DNA from: Magnaporthiopsis rhizophila
Lineage: Eukaryota > Ascomycota > Sordariomycetes > Magnaporthales > Magnaporthaceae
DNA length: 64,000 nucleotides
NCBI GenBank assembly: GCA_003049465.1
Contig: PYSS01000103.1
Span: 81,040-145,039 of the forward strand
Direction of reading: 5' to 3'
Position 1 is the stretch's first letter; every line of letters begins with the position of its first letter. Position numbers and translations under genes: made by a program. Below the pieces are notes generated by a model. It was not told the DNA's origin and ran no database searches. It saw only the letters and a program-made list of their open reading frames with translations. Below, one piece after another: positions 22,550 through 35,379 of the stretch.

Positions 22550-23946
22550 TCAACCCCGACCGTCCGTCCATCCATTCCCAATCGGGCCTTCCCTGCTGCT
22601 GCTCGCTGGACACGGCAGGGCATGGGACCCTTTGACCACAAGCGTGTACACCGGCTGGTCCTTCATCCAGTCCTCGGACTCGTGGGTCAGGCCCATGTCG
22701 AAGTGCAGCACCAGCGTCGCGAACATCAGGCGGGCCTCGTGCCAGGCGAGATGCTTGCCCAGGCAGTTGCGCGGCCCGATGCTGAAGGGCTCGACGGCGC
22801 CCAGGTCGTCGCCGGCGTAGTCCGGGTCGCCGAGCCAGCGCTCCGGGTGGAACTCGAACGGGTTCTTGAGGGCCGACGACGTCGTGGTCGAGTACACGTG
22901 CACCCCGACCGTCACGCCGCCCGGCACCCAAAAGTCCGAGACGGGGGCGCCGCCGGCCGGGGTGCGGCGGAGGATTGAGCAGGGGACCTGTTTTATCGTA
23001 TCGTACGCGTCAGCCATTAAAAGAGAGAGCATACGAAACGGAGGGTAGGTCCGGGTAGCTGCTTGAAAACGTACAGGCGGGTAAATGCGCATCGTCTCCT
23101 GAAGGCAGGCGTTCATGACATTCAGAGACAAGAGCCGCTCGAGCGTCATGTCGTCGACGCTCGAAAACGCGGCCCGCACCTCGTCATTGACCTTTTGCAT
23201 CCACTCGGGATGCTTGAAGAGCAGGTACAAGGCGCCCGACAGCCACGTGCCTGTCTAAAATTATGACGAGTGAGGGTATTACTTGTGAACATATAAACAT
23301 CCGAGCGAGCAACCCACCGTCTCGGTGCCGGCTATCATAAAAATGGTGGCCGTGACGTAGCGCTCCTCCAGCGTCAGCTGGCCTCCCTGCTTCTCCGAGT
23401 TGGCCAGGATGCGCGACCAAAAGTCGGGCCGGTCCGGCGCGGTGCGGGCCAGGCGCCGGTCGACGCGGTCGATGCAGTACTTCATGTTTTCCCAGTGCTT
23501 CCTGCGCGCGAACCTGGTGCCGAGCGGCGTGTCGGCCAGCAGGCGGCCGAGGGCAAAGTGGCGTACGACGCGCAGCTGCCCGTCGAGCTTGATGCCCTGC
23601 ACCAGCGCCTCGATCCAGGGGTTGAAGCGTCCCTGCTCCAGCACCCTGAGGCTCTCGCCAAAGATCAGGTCGGCCATGAGGTCGAACGAGACGCACTGCA
23701 GCGTCGCTGAAGCCGTGCGGGAGGATGCGGCGGTGGCGGGCGTGGGCGGCGTCGCCGATAGAGTTGATGTGGTCGGCCTCGATGACGGGAGTCAAGTACA
23801 TGATGGGGTCCTTGGCCAGCCGCGGCTGGCCGGGACGCTTGAAGCCGTATATTTCGTTCCAGCCGCGCGAGCCCGACGCCACCGACAGCTCCCGCGGCGC
23901 TATCTGCACCACGGGGCCGTACCTGGCGTGCAGCACCGGTAGCGAG
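22550..23946 (-). pseudogene. Cytochrome P450, C-terminal portion (gene split by retrotransposons)
   Basis: Reading from 23946 downward: HARYGPVVQIAPRELS (helix A region), then HARHRRILPHGFSDA. There the sequence jumps to LQCVSFDLMADLIFGESL in another frame. About 35 residues usual in fungal P450s are missing, so there is an internal deletion plus frameshift near 23703. Next come the I-helix AGTETT, a 63-bp intron (23255-23317), LYLLFKHPEW, the K-helix ETMR (about 23090), an 87-bp intron (22988-23074) joining YPP to VPCSILRRTP, then WLGDPDY and the heme loop FSIGPRNCLG (about 22756-22788). The heme and ExxR motifs are intact. It was probably a membrane-bound monooxygenase of secondary metabolism. 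The first exon lies 29.5 kb away at 53500-53735. Confidence 0.9.
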
Positions 23947-24257
23947 TGTAACAAGGGTGCAGGATTGCAGGCTTGAGAAAAATCCTTATATTACTAATAA
24001 ATTTTCTAAAATCTCAAAAAATGCTTGGGAGGAGAATCCCCTTCCTCGATTCAGGCCCTTTAGGCAGCCCCTGTTATATAAAAGGGCTGGAGGCCCATGC
24101 GCCCCTGAATCGGGTACCGTGCCCGAGCGGGGGTACGCGTCCCGAGGGCGCGTTTCCTAACTGCGGGGTTAGGCGCTTATTTATTGCGGGGTTTTTGTAT
24201 CTTTGTTGGGGCCTTTGTAGGCGCCCCAATAGTTGTTAAAGCTATATCTGTGTAATA
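23947..24257 (-). repeat. LTR, 3' copy of element E
   Basis: 311 bp, ending in TGTAATA (RIP form of TGTGACA). The first half keeps near-normal composition and the inner half is increasingly AT-rich. Confidence 0.92.
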
Positions 24258-24369
24258 TAACCTTTTTTTTTTTCAGCGACCCGCTTCGGGTTGTGTGTCC
24301 TGAACCCGGGGGTTCCTGGATTTGCCGGGGTATCGTTAATGGAAAAGGGCGATTTTTTATTGTGCTTTT

Positions 24370-27300
24370 TTACTGGAAAAGCTGTTATAAAATTCCCAGG
24401 TGTTGTTTTTTAAATCGTATCCTTCCCATTTTACGCGGTATTTTATAAAGCTTTGTTTAATCCGGAAATTTATAATTTTTTCCATATTATATTTTTTTTT
24501 AATAGAAGGGGTATTCCGGAATATTTGATCGGGGTTGGGACGGTTTTGGATACCTGTTTGGTAAGGTTCGATAAAGGATACGTAAAAAGTAAGATGTATC
24601 TTTTAAGTTTTGGATAGCTTAAATTGCACTGCTGTTCGAGATAAGTTAATTTTTAGGATGCTAAATGGCCTTAATATTTTGAAGTTAAATTTTTTGGCTG
24701 GCCGCCTGATTTTGATATGCCGTTCGTTTAGTATGATAAATTGCTTTTTTATAAATATTAGGAAAGATTTTTATTTTTTATTTGCCCAGTGCTTTATACG
24801 GTTTCTGGTTTTATTTAGGTATATTTTGGCTTTTTGGTATACCTCGGTTATCCAATAATTATAAGCCGTGCTTATTGCATTGCATATTTTCCCTGGTAAA
24901 GATAGGTTTGCAGCTATCGGATAATAATTATAATTAGCATAAAAAAAGGTAAGAATAATATTAGCCAAAACAGTATTATTATATGCAAATTTGGTTATCG
25001 GGAAAAGGTTAATCTAATTGATTATTTTATAATTTATGAAAAATTTTAGGTATATTTTAAAAATTTAATTAAACCTTTTTATTTATTTATCCATTTAAAA
25101 ATAAAAAATAATACTTATTTTAAACTTAATACTTATTAATTTTAAAAAATCCTTTTATAAATATGGCGTAAATCTAAAATTTTGATCCAAAATAATATCC
25201 AATGGTATACTGTAAAATTGCCAGTATTTTTTGGCAAAAATACGAATAAAGTTATTTATTTTTTTTTCCTTTTTAAAAGGTACAAAATGGGCCATTTTGG
25301 TAAATAGGTTTATTATTATCCAAATAAAATTGCATTTTTAACTAAAAAAAAGGTCCGTAATAAAATTTATAATTATTATTTTCCATAGGGCATAATATAA
25401 TTTTATTAATTATAAAAGGCCGAAAAATATATATTTTAGTGCTTTATTATATTAATATTCCAAATAATTTTTTATATATTTTCGGATTAAGCTTTTAATA
25501 TTTGGCTATTAAAAATGGCGGGTAATAAGCTTAAGGGTTTTATCCATCCTTATATATCCGGTTATTTTGGTATTATGCTTTAATTCCAAAACCTTTTGTT
25601 ATAATCCAGCAAAAACCCAAAAAATTTTCCGATAATAAAAAAGCTGTTCTTTTATTTTTTCCATTTTTGTTGGATTTTTTAAGCGTTCCTGGTACTTTAG
25701 GTTTTTTTTAGCAACTTTTATTATTTTAATTATAAAGGTATTTATTTATTGGATAACTGAAATGCTGTATAATCGGGCTGGGGCCAGTAAAATTAATATT
25801 ACCTTTATAATTAATTTTGTTTAGGGAAAGTGTTTTTTTTATAAGATTATTATAATCGGCTGGTTTTTATTTCCTTTTTTTTTAGGTCGGTGTTATATTA
25901 ATCGGAACAGTATATCGGTTTTGCCATTTTGCTTGCCCGGTTTATAATTAATTATAAACTAATATTCTGCAAATTATTACGCCCATTTTGCTTATTGGTA
26001 ATTAAGGATTTTGGCCGTTATAAAATATAATAGGTTTTAATAATTGGTGTATATTTTTATACGGTATTCGGCTTTTTCCAGGTAATACTTTTATTTTGCA
26101 AAGCAATTTATTATTGCTAATAATTTTTTGTTATATATTTTGTAATTTATTTTTACAGGAAATATTTTACAAAAATAAAAAATAACGGGATATATTTTTT
26201 TATTGTTCTTTTTTTGTAATAATATTATTTTTAAAGCAAAATCGGATAAATCAGTTTCGATAATGGTCGGTTTGTTTGGGTCAAAATAGCACAGTACTGG
26301 AAAGTTTATAAAAGTTTATTTAAGGGTATCGAAAGATTTCTGCATTTTTAAAATCCATTATTATTAGTTTTTCAAAAGGGTATTAGCTGTTATTAAAAGT
26401 TTTATTATTTTGGAAAATCCTTTGATAAATTATCGGTAAAAATTGGCAAATCCTATAAAGGATTGGCAATCCTTAAATTGCTATAGGGATTTCCAGTTTT
26501 TAATGGTATTAATTTTATATTGGTCCATAAAAATGCCTTTTGGCCCAATAATATACCCCAGGAATTTTATTTCCTATATTTCTTAGCAGCATTTTTTGGA
26601 AGCGATTGCCAGGTGGTTTTTTGTTAATTTTTAAAGGATTTTTCGGATTAGGTTATTGTGTTTTTCTTCCGTTTTGGCGTAAATTAGGATATTATTCAGA
26701 TAAACCAGTATTTCGATATTAATAAGGTTTATAAAAATATGGTTTATTATACTTTAAAAAGTAGCGGGCGCATTAATAAGTTTTATTGGTATAATGGTGT
26801 ATTTAAAAAGGCCATATTTGCAATAAAATGCTGTTTTTTATTTATGGCCTTCCTTTATTTGGATTAAGTTAAAACCGGTTTTTAAATTAATTTTGATCAT
26901 CCATTTAGCATTTTTAAATTTGTTTTGAAGTTTTGTAATAAAAGGGATAGGGCATCGGATTAAAATAGTTTGGCATTAGTGTTACGGTAATTTATTACCA
27001 CCCGAGATAGTTTTGTGGGGTTTTTTTTGGCGGCAAATATTAAAAGGGCCCCATTAGATGCTATCGAGTACCTTATCCGTCCGGCTTTTAGGTTTTTTTG
27101 GATTTAGGGCTTAAAAACTTTGAGTTTTCGGGCGCTTATATTATATATTGGCCCCCATAAAAAAGGCTCCTTTTTTAAACTTAATAATATGGTCCTATAG
27201 CTGATAATTGGGCAAATATATTGCAGTTTTATCCGATATTATAAAAAGAAAATTTTTAAACTTATCGGGGACCGTTTATCGGGTTATTTTTTCGTTGTTA

Positions 27301-28051
27301 GCTTTAACCAGTATTTTAATAACGGTTATAACCGTAAGGTTGGTAATAAGGATTTTGTTTTTGTTTTTATAATTTCGGGTTCCCTTTTTGGTTATATTGC
27401 ATGGGTCGCATTTTGGGTGGTTGAATTAAATGTTTGTCAGGTTTCCCCAAAAACCGGAAGGTTCGTACTGCTATAGCCACCAATAAAAAAGGATAATTTT
27501 ATAATCGGGCCCTGTATTTATAACTTTGAAAGCGATTTTGGATCGATAGTTTTAATGCCAGATAATAATGTTGGATATATAGCCTTTTTTTGCCGATTGT
27601 AATAGTGTATAATCGTTTCCGAGCATTATTTTAAGGATTTTGCGTAGTTTGATAAAGGGCTTTATTTTTTTGGCAATTTTGTAAAAGATAAATGCGGTGG
27701 CGCTTTCTGGATCCAAAAAGGCTTTAATGGGTATTTTTTTCCTAAAACCTAGGGCTAAGATTTGTATTGTTACGATAAATTAATAGCTTATTTTAGGCTG
27801 GTTATTAGGGGCTGTTGGTTAGGATTATTAATAATTGCTATCGGATTTGTTTTTTGTGAAAATTTTAAATGGGGGGTTTGCAAAAATAATTGCCGTTAGT
27901 TTGGGCTTTTTTATGGCTAAATCCCTAATAGGGGGTGCTTTAGCGGGTTTTTTATTTGTAATTCTGGGGGTTAAAATGGACGAGGTTTTGTTTGGGGCCG
28001 GTGGCAGGAATTTCCCGTTAATATCCTTTTTTGCAAAGCAGGCAAGGGTGT
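24370..28051 (-). pseudogene. Element E pol remnant (protease to chromodomain)
   Basis: Minus-strand order: protease (about 27250-27800), RT (about 26430-27150, with NAPATF and YLNN at about 26690-26730), RNase H (about 25980-26300, with a DPNKP…TDLSDFAL segment), integrase (about 24600-25560; 24771-24968 retains FYANYNYYPIAAN, the FYANYGYHP box) and a chromodomain (about 24370-24490: NMEKIINFRIKQ… KYRVKWEGYDLKNNTWEF). The chromodomain is better kept than the rest. Numerous RIP stops are present. Gag of the same element lies beyond insertion H. Confidence 0.85.
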
Positions 28052-28056
28052 GGTGG

Positions 28057-28556
28057 TGTTACGACCACAGCTGGCAGGGGACAGAAGGGCTGGGGCTAAC
28101 CCCCAGCGGGACGCCTTTACCCCGCAATTATAAAGGCCAGGGGGCCAAATAATTAAGGCCAGGTAAGAAAAAAGGGAGTCACGTGATCAGGCACTTACCT
28201 AATTACGGGTGATATGTTTGCTATAAACATAGCAAATATAGCACGGGTGATATATTTATTATAAACATAGCAAATATAGCACAGTGATATATCTGTTATA
28301 AATATAGCAAATATAGCACAAGTTTGGCATAAAAGGGTTACAGATATATAGGGCAAAGGTTTCCTACTATATTAGGTAGCTTTAATAAAGGTTTCGGTAT
28401 TAATTAATTTAAATTAGCTCCAAAGCACCCCTTTGGGCAAATAATCGAAACCTTTATTATTATCCTAGTTTTAGCACAAGCAATTTTGTGAAAATGTTAC
28501 TGTTTAGCACCTTTCCTAACATACCTTACCCTAAAAGCAAAAAACCATTTGTAACA
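28057..28556 (+). repeat. LTR, 5' copy of element H
   Basis: It runs from TGTTACGACC to TTTGTAACA. GCTGGGG/CCCCAGC hairpin sequences lie near the start (28089-28107 region). Three 37-38 bp palindromic repeats lie in U3, and a TATATAG box lies near 28345. Confidence 0.93.
28206..28318 (+). repeat. Three tandem 37-38 bp palindromic units in the U3 of element H
   Basis: The units are 28206-28243, 28244-28281 and 28282-28318. The first contains the perfect inverted repeat TTTGCTAT-AAAC-ATAGCAAA (217-236 of the 28 kb block), and later units have one RIP-weakened arm. The same module recurs in element B LTRs (about 9672-9750 and 16465-16535) and in the other LTR of H. The position upstream of the TATA box suggests a regulatory array. 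Confidence 0.75.
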
Positions 28557-28599
28557 TTTTAATTGATCCTATTTAGTATTTACCAAAAGTAATAAGCAG

Positions 28600-31500
28600 T
28601 AATAATTATATCAACCGCAGGCAAAAAACCCAAAAGCATTATTATTGCTGGAAAATTGTACAATAACCTTTTGGCAGCCATGCAAATATTTATTACGGAA
28701 ATCGAAAAATTTAAAAAAGCTTAAACCGAATTTTATATTGCTGTTAAGTTTTACAAGTTCCTTTTGCCTGATAAATATAATAGGAAAAAAAGTAAGATTA
28801 AAATGTTCATAACCAAATATAAGGGGTACTTTTTGTTTTATTAAAACCATTTTCAGCAAAAAAAGCAAAAAATTGCCTATATAGCCATGTATTTGGATAA
28901 TAAGGTTAAGGATTGGTTCGAACCCATTTGGTTTAATTATTTAAAAAAGCATAACAAGTTCAAAAAAAAACCAAGCTAATATTTGCCAATTTTAAAAAGT
29001 TCGGCGAAAAAATTGCTAAAATTTTCGGACAAATCGATAAAAAACGGGTGGCCGAAAAAAAATTGTTTTAGTTTTGACAAAAAAGCCCCATATTAATTTA
29101 TATTTCCAAATTTTAACAATTAATTAACAAATTTAATTGGACAAAAAATACCAAAATAATCCAGTTTTATCAGGGGTTAAAAAATAATATAAAAAATAAG
29201 CTATTTAAATAGGAATAATCTGAAAATTTCGTCGATTATATTATTATGGCCGTTTGTATTAGCAATAAACTGTACAAATATTATTTTGAGAAAAAAGTTT
29301 AGCAAATTAAGCCAGTAGCGCAAAATAATAAAGCTAATCAGAAAAAGGCAAAATAATAATAATTTACGGTTTACGGTATACACCCTGGATTTATAAATTT
29401 TAATACTGGAATTATATATTAGCAAAAAAAACAGAAATATATTAGGTTTAAAAATCCAAAAAACGGGAAATATTTTAAATATAAAAAAAAAATATATTAA
29501 AAAGGATTATTTGCAAAAAAAACCGATAAACGGCCGTTTTTTGCCAAAAAGGTATGCCAAAGGGATATAAACCTATAATTCCAGTTTCGCCCAGATTAAT
29601 ATAATAAATAAGAAAAAAAAACCTATATTTTGGAGCATTGTTCAGTTAAACTTATTATTTTAACAAAAATTATATGGTTTATTGCTCCGATAAAAATACC
29701 ACAGGATATTATCTTAAATAATAAATTGCTATAATATAACAAATCAATCAATCCCGGATTGGTAACAAAAAAAAGGTTAAAATAACCACCAATTTCACAA
29801 TATCCGAAAAAAAGGATAATATAGCAGTGCATGTTTCGAAAAAATTCGAGAAACAAAACAGGGAACTTAAAAAACTAGCCCGGTGCAAAAGCGTATTGGA
29901 TATCTCGGTTAGCAACCCCGAGGACAATTTAAATATAAATGCAAAAACGGAACAACCTTTGGGCCAAACATATTTATTATAAGCCCAGGAAAGAAAGCTG
30001 GATTTAACAGGATTTTGGGAAGCTGCAAAAGCAAATTCCAATAACAAAAAACCCAGCAAAAAATAATAAATTATTAATTTCAAAAAACTCCAGCAAAAAT
30101 TCGATCAGTAATTGATCGGAATAAAAAAATAATCCTTTTTAACCAAAAAAAAAGTACGAAAAGTATATACCTTATTCAGGTTTTTGAAAATAAACCGATG
30201 GTTTTAGGATTAGCCCAAACCTATTAGCGGTTTGGTGTGCAAAAAACCGGCACAAAACAATAAAAGGAAACCCCTGGATTGGTTAAAAAATAACCAATCG
30301 GTTATTTATTACGGGGCACTATTCGAGAATATTTCGAACCTGGACTAATAATTAGTATAGCCATATGCGCTAAACTATAAAAATATAAACCCCGGTGCAG
30401 GCCATTATAACAAGCTTTTTTGGGCCAAATGCTTATATAATAATTACAAATAATACATGGCCAAAAAACTGAAGCATAATTTTTTCCCACGAAAAAAAAG
30501 GAAAAAACCAGTGCAACACTTATAATAAAAATACCAGTTTTCGAAATGGTAAATAGCAAAAATGGGCTACAAAAATCTCGCAGCAATTTTCAAACCATCA
30601 CTAACGTATTTTATAATATGCATAGCAGGAATTTTTATATACCGGATATGCGGAAAACCGGAATGCAAAATCCATATAAAGGAAAAAGTGCAAACCTGGA
30701 CGGACAGGTTTATCTGCTTAACAAAAATAACCGGAAACCGGAAAAGGGCACCCTAAGCAAAAAATTAAAAGGTTTACCCGAAAAAAAGGCACGGGTAAAA
30801 TAATAGCAACCAGCAAAAACCCTAATAGCAACGATTAACAACCAGTACAAATATATCAGGATAATAATATACTGGAAAAGATAAAAAATAAAAACCATAA
30901 TTAATTACGGAGCCCAAAAAAATTATTTTTTACCAAAAGCAATAAAAAAGTACAGCATTCCAATATATCAAAAAAAGGAACCATATAACCTTATAACAAT
31001 AAAATAAAAGCTAATCACATTTAACAAAGGAAGGATCGATATTAAAATTGATCAATTTAAATTTTAACTTCTGGGAAAATCCTGCACAATAACCCTAAAC
31101 GTTATAAATATAAAAGGGGAAAACCTGATTTTAGGCTTTCCATAGCTTAAAAAGTACAACCCTTTAATAAATTGGGTTACCGAACAAATCCAATAAAAAA
31201 AATTGCCATTAACCAATAAAAAAGCCTAATAATTATAAATCCCGGATAATAAAAATCGGATACCAAAAAGGGCAGCCGTAACAGCAGCAAAACATAGCAA
31301 TTAATCCTGGCAAACCGCACCAACCAAAATATTAGCAAATACAAATGCAAACGAATCCGACAAACAGAAAATTATTAAGGATAAATTTAAAAATGTTCCT
31401 AAAAAATACCATAAATACTGAAAATTGTTCCAGAAAAATTTAGAAATGGTATTACCGGAATACGGACCGTTTAATTATAAAATTAAGCTTAAATTAAAAA

Positions 31501-34203
31501 TATAGCTTAAATACCAAAAGCTGTATCGATTAAACCCTTGGCAAAAAAAGCTATTACAAGAATAACTAAAGGAAAAAATCAGAAAGGGATTTATCAAACC
31601 TTTTAATTCCCTTATAAAATACAGAATTTTGTTTATTTCCAAAAAAAACGGGGAAAAACGGATATATATTAATTATTATCCGTTAAATCAAAACGATAAA
31701 AGATCGGTATTTTTTACCCCTAATTAACAAATTCAGAAATAAGCTCGGGAAAAATTGGTAATTTATAGCCTTAAATTTATATAAAGCTTATAATTTATTA
31801 AAAATTAAAAAAAATAATAAATAAAAAACCGCTTTTTAAACTAAGCTTGAAATTTTCGAATTATTAATAATAATTTTCGAATTTACCAATGCACCAGCCA
31901 TATTTTAACAAATAATTAACCATATATTATAAAAATATTTCGATATTTTTATTTTTGCATACCTGGATAATATTTTAATTTTTTTAAATATGTTAAAAAA
32001 GCACAAATAATATATGCACAAAATATTACAAAAATTGCAGGATACAAAGCTTTTGGTTAACCCAAACAAATATATATAGCACTTTTTAAAGGTGGTTTTT
32101 TTTAAATTTATTATTAAATAAGGGAAAATTCGGATAAAACCCAAAAAAATACAAGCAATAAAAAACTAACCTGTATTTATTACGGTCAAAAAAATACAAA
32201 ACTTTTTAAATTTTTTAAATTTTTACCGAAAATTTATCCAAAATTTTAACAAAAAAGCTATACTATTTACGAATCTTACCAAAAATAATACCCAATTTTA
32301 TTAAAAAACACAAAAATAAATAACCTTCGATTTGCTAAAAAAAGCTATTATCCAAATACCGGTATTAGCAATACCAAACCCAAATAAACCTTTTGAAATC
32401 GAAATTAACACATCGGATTTTGCTATTAAAAAATAGCTAAAACAGCAAAATAACCAAAAAAAATTGCACCTTTGTGCATTTTTTTTGCAAAAATTAAATA
32501 AACCTAAGCTAAATTATTAAATCTATAACAAAAAGCTCCTTATCATTATTAAAGCTTTGGAAAAATAAAAAATATATTTATACAAAACTAACCACCAAAT
32601 TATAATATACACCAATCACAAAAACCTGGCACAATTTACCATTAGCCAAATATTAAACAAAAAACAAATCCAATAAAGCCAGTTTTTTTAAAATTATAAT
32701 TTTCGAATCAAGGTTAAAAAAAAATCAAAAAATAGCCAAATAAATGCCTTAAACCGTTAACTAAACCATCAAATAAATATACCACCAAAAATATGCGCAA
32801 TTTTAGCCAAAAAACCAAACAAATCCCTGATTCCGGTATAATAAGCATTGGCCAAAATAACCCAACAAAAAAGTTGAACCCCAGAAAAAATCCAGCAAAT
32901 TTATAGCCAAATAACTAATAAATACCAGGGGATTGCTAAAATATAAAAAAGGTTTCGGTAATATCACAGGTTTATAAAAATTTATGCCAAAATATATAAT
33001 ACAATCAAAAATTGCAAAAATTATACAAAAAATAAAACTAACAGGCACAAACTTTATAAATTATTGCAACCTTTATTAATATTTAACAAGGTATAGCAAA
33101 AAATTACAGCGGATTTTGTTATAAAACTATCCAAATTAAAAAAATCCCTCATAAATATCCAATATAACAGTATTATAATAATAATTAACCAATTTACCAA
33201 ATATATTATATACCTACCGTTTAAAAAAAATGCAAAGGTTATAAATTTAGCCTATATTTTTATCCAAAATATAATTGCGAAATACGGAACACCAAAATAT
33301 ATAATTTTAAACCGAAACAAATTATTTAATAACAAATTTTGAAAATAATTTACGGCAAATTTAGGCACAAAATATGCTTTTTTTACAATTTATCATCCCT
33401 AAACAAATAAATAAACAAAACAAACAAATCAAATTATAAAATAATATTTATATTATTTTGTTAATTATAAACAAAATAATTGGGTATAATTATTCCTTAT
33501 AACTTAATTTGTATATAATAGTTTAATATACAAAAGTATAGGAATTATGCCGTTTTATACAAATTATAAATATATATTTACGGTGTACAAAAAACCCAGG
33601 GCAAAACCATATGCTTTAATAGCAAAAATATAAGTAAAAAAATTTACCAAACTGTATAAAAATCTCCAAACAAAACTAAAAAAATTGCAATAATGCATAT
33701 TTATACAGGCCAATAAAAAAAGGATCGAAAAATTAACCTTTAAAAAAGGGAATAACATTTATCTTTTTTAATGCAATATTAAAACAAAATAATCAAATAA
33801 TAAACTAAACCATAAAAAATTGGAATCGTTTAAAATTTTAAAAAAAATTTCCGATATTAATTACAAATTTCAACTGCTATTAATTATAAAAAACCACCCG
33901 GTTTTTTATAATAATTTATTTAAACCAGTATTATCAGGGTTTAAAAGCAATAAATTAATAAAAATTAATTTAAAATAAAAGTACAAAATCGAAAAAATTT
34001 TGGATAAAAAAATTATTAACGGAACCAAATATTATTTAATTAAATAAGCAGGGTATAAAATTAAAAAAAATATTTAGGAAAAAAAAATAAACCTAAAGGG
34101 TGCACCAGAAATTTTTAAAAAGTACCGATAAAAAGCCCTTAGTAAAAAATTAACACCAGTGCCAAAATTTAAATTTCGGCTCGGAACACCTGTATCAAAA
34201 TAA
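28600..34203 (+). pseudogene. Element H gag-pol remnant
   Basis: Approximate order: gag 28600-29230 (KVKDWFEPIW at about 28902), zinc knuckle 29465-29525 with its Cys codons changed to Tyr, protease 30900-31200 (ENLILGFP…KKYNPLINWVT), RT 31560-32170 (YLDN at 31960-31971 for YLDD), RNase H 32390-32650, integrase 32880-33790, chromodomain 33980-34085 and the natural stop TAA at 34201. The many in-frame stops are mainly TAA/TAG at former CAA/CAG/TGG. Confidence 0.87.
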
Positions 34204-34213
34204 GCTTACCTGA

Positions 34214-34759
34214 TTAAAGCAAAACCAATAGGTCAAAATCAGGATCAATCTTATGATCGGCCCAACTCGAAAATAATAAAAAAAAATCGGGGGCAAGCAA
34301 ATTTGAAAAAATAACAGGGGCCTATATAACCGCTTTTTCGGCCTCCTTCTGCTCAACCCGTTCCAGCTCCTTTATAAAATCGATCCTATAACGGATTGCA
34401 CAAATCAATTTTTTATGCCACTGTTTTTTCTGTTTGCAAAAATATTCGATTTTTGCATTTATCGACCAATGCTCCTTTTTTGCAGCCTTCAGCTCCGCTT
34501 TTAGGCAAGCATACTGGGTGCTATAAATAAGGAGGTATTTAAATAACAGGCCCAAAACATTGCAGCAAAAATAACCGAAACAAATATACCGATCGCAGCG
34601 CAATCGGTCATAAAAAAACGCGCTGCACTAAAAAAAACCATCGGCCTTATAATTAAAATAAAAAAGCATAATAACGGGGAACAAAACAATAAAAATAAAA
34701 AGATTATCTCAACGAACAATCGAAAACGCCGGCTTATGCTTTTGCACCCGACCAAACAT
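34214..34759 (-). pseudogene. Antisense accessory ORF of element H
   Basis: 182 codons with an intact ATG (34759) and a natural-looking TAA (34214-34216), only 10 bp from the pol stop on the other strand. The six cysteine positions keep the C-x2-C-x7-C-x9-C-x2-C-x7-C spacing, with positions 1, 2 and 5 changed to Tyr. The coiled-coil part (LKAELKAAKKEHWSINAKIE, then KQKKQWHKK) and ELERVEQKEAEKA are well kept. One in-frame stop lies between cysteines 2 and 3. Confidence 0.78.
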
Positions 34760-34874
34760 TTTATCAGAAAAAAAAAGGATAAAAATTAGTAAGGAAAAAA
34801 AGGAATTTATTATTAACAGAAGGATAAGATTGCAGGTATGGCCAAAGGAATTTGGCCTAAAAAGAAAAACCTAA

Positions 34875-35374
34875 TATTACAACCATAACTGGCAAGGGAC
34901 AAAAGGGTTAGGGCTAACCCCCAGCGGGACACCTTTACCCCGCAATTATAAAAGCCAAAGGGCCAAATAACTAAGGCCAGGTAAAAAAAAAGGGAGTTAT
35001 ATAATCAGGCACTTACCTAATCACGGGTGATATGTTTGTTATAAATATAACAAATATAGCACGGGTAATATGTTTATTATAAATATAACAAATATAGCAC
35101 GGTGATATGTCTGTTATAAATATAGCAAATATAACACAAGTTTGGCACAAAAGGGTTACGGATATATAAGGCAAAAGTTTCCTGCTGTGTTAGGTAGCTT
35201 TAACAGAGGCTTCGGCATCAATTAACCTAAGTTAGCTCCAAAGCACCCCTTTGGGCAAGCAATCGAGACCTTTGTTATTACCCTAATCCCAGCACAAGCA
35301 ATCTTATAGAAACGTTACTGCTCAGCACCTCTCCTAGCGTACCCTACCCTAGGAGCAGAGAACCGTTTGTAACA
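34875..35374 (+). repeat. LTR, 3' copy of element H
   Basis: 500 bp, starting TATTACAACC (RIP form) and ending TTTGTAACA. It has the same palindromic U3 module (about 35025-35135), a TATATAAGGC box near 35163 and an R-region hairpin at about 35200-35225. Confidence 0.93.
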
Positions 35375-35379
35375 GGTGG

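Larger units (their letters stand above)
28057..35374 (+). mobile_element. Element H: full-length Ty3/gypsy chromovirus in element E
   Basis: 7318 bp with two 500-bp LTRs (28057-28556 and 34875-35374). A perfect target duplication GGTGG lies at 28052-28056 and 35375-35379. Gag-pol is on the plus strand and the accessory frame on the minus strand. The 3' half of the right LTR (from about 35170) is almost unmutated, while the body is heavily RIP-changed. Confidence 0.95.

Noticed and set aside
27835..28152. 105-codon frame crossing into the element H LTR
   Set aside because: It crosses the target duplication and the LTR edge at 28057 and lies antisense to element E pol, so it is a chance junction frame.
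28206..28318. Regular repeats that could suggest a CRISPR array
   Set aside because: Units are contiguous without spacers, lie inside an LTR, and the genome is fungal.
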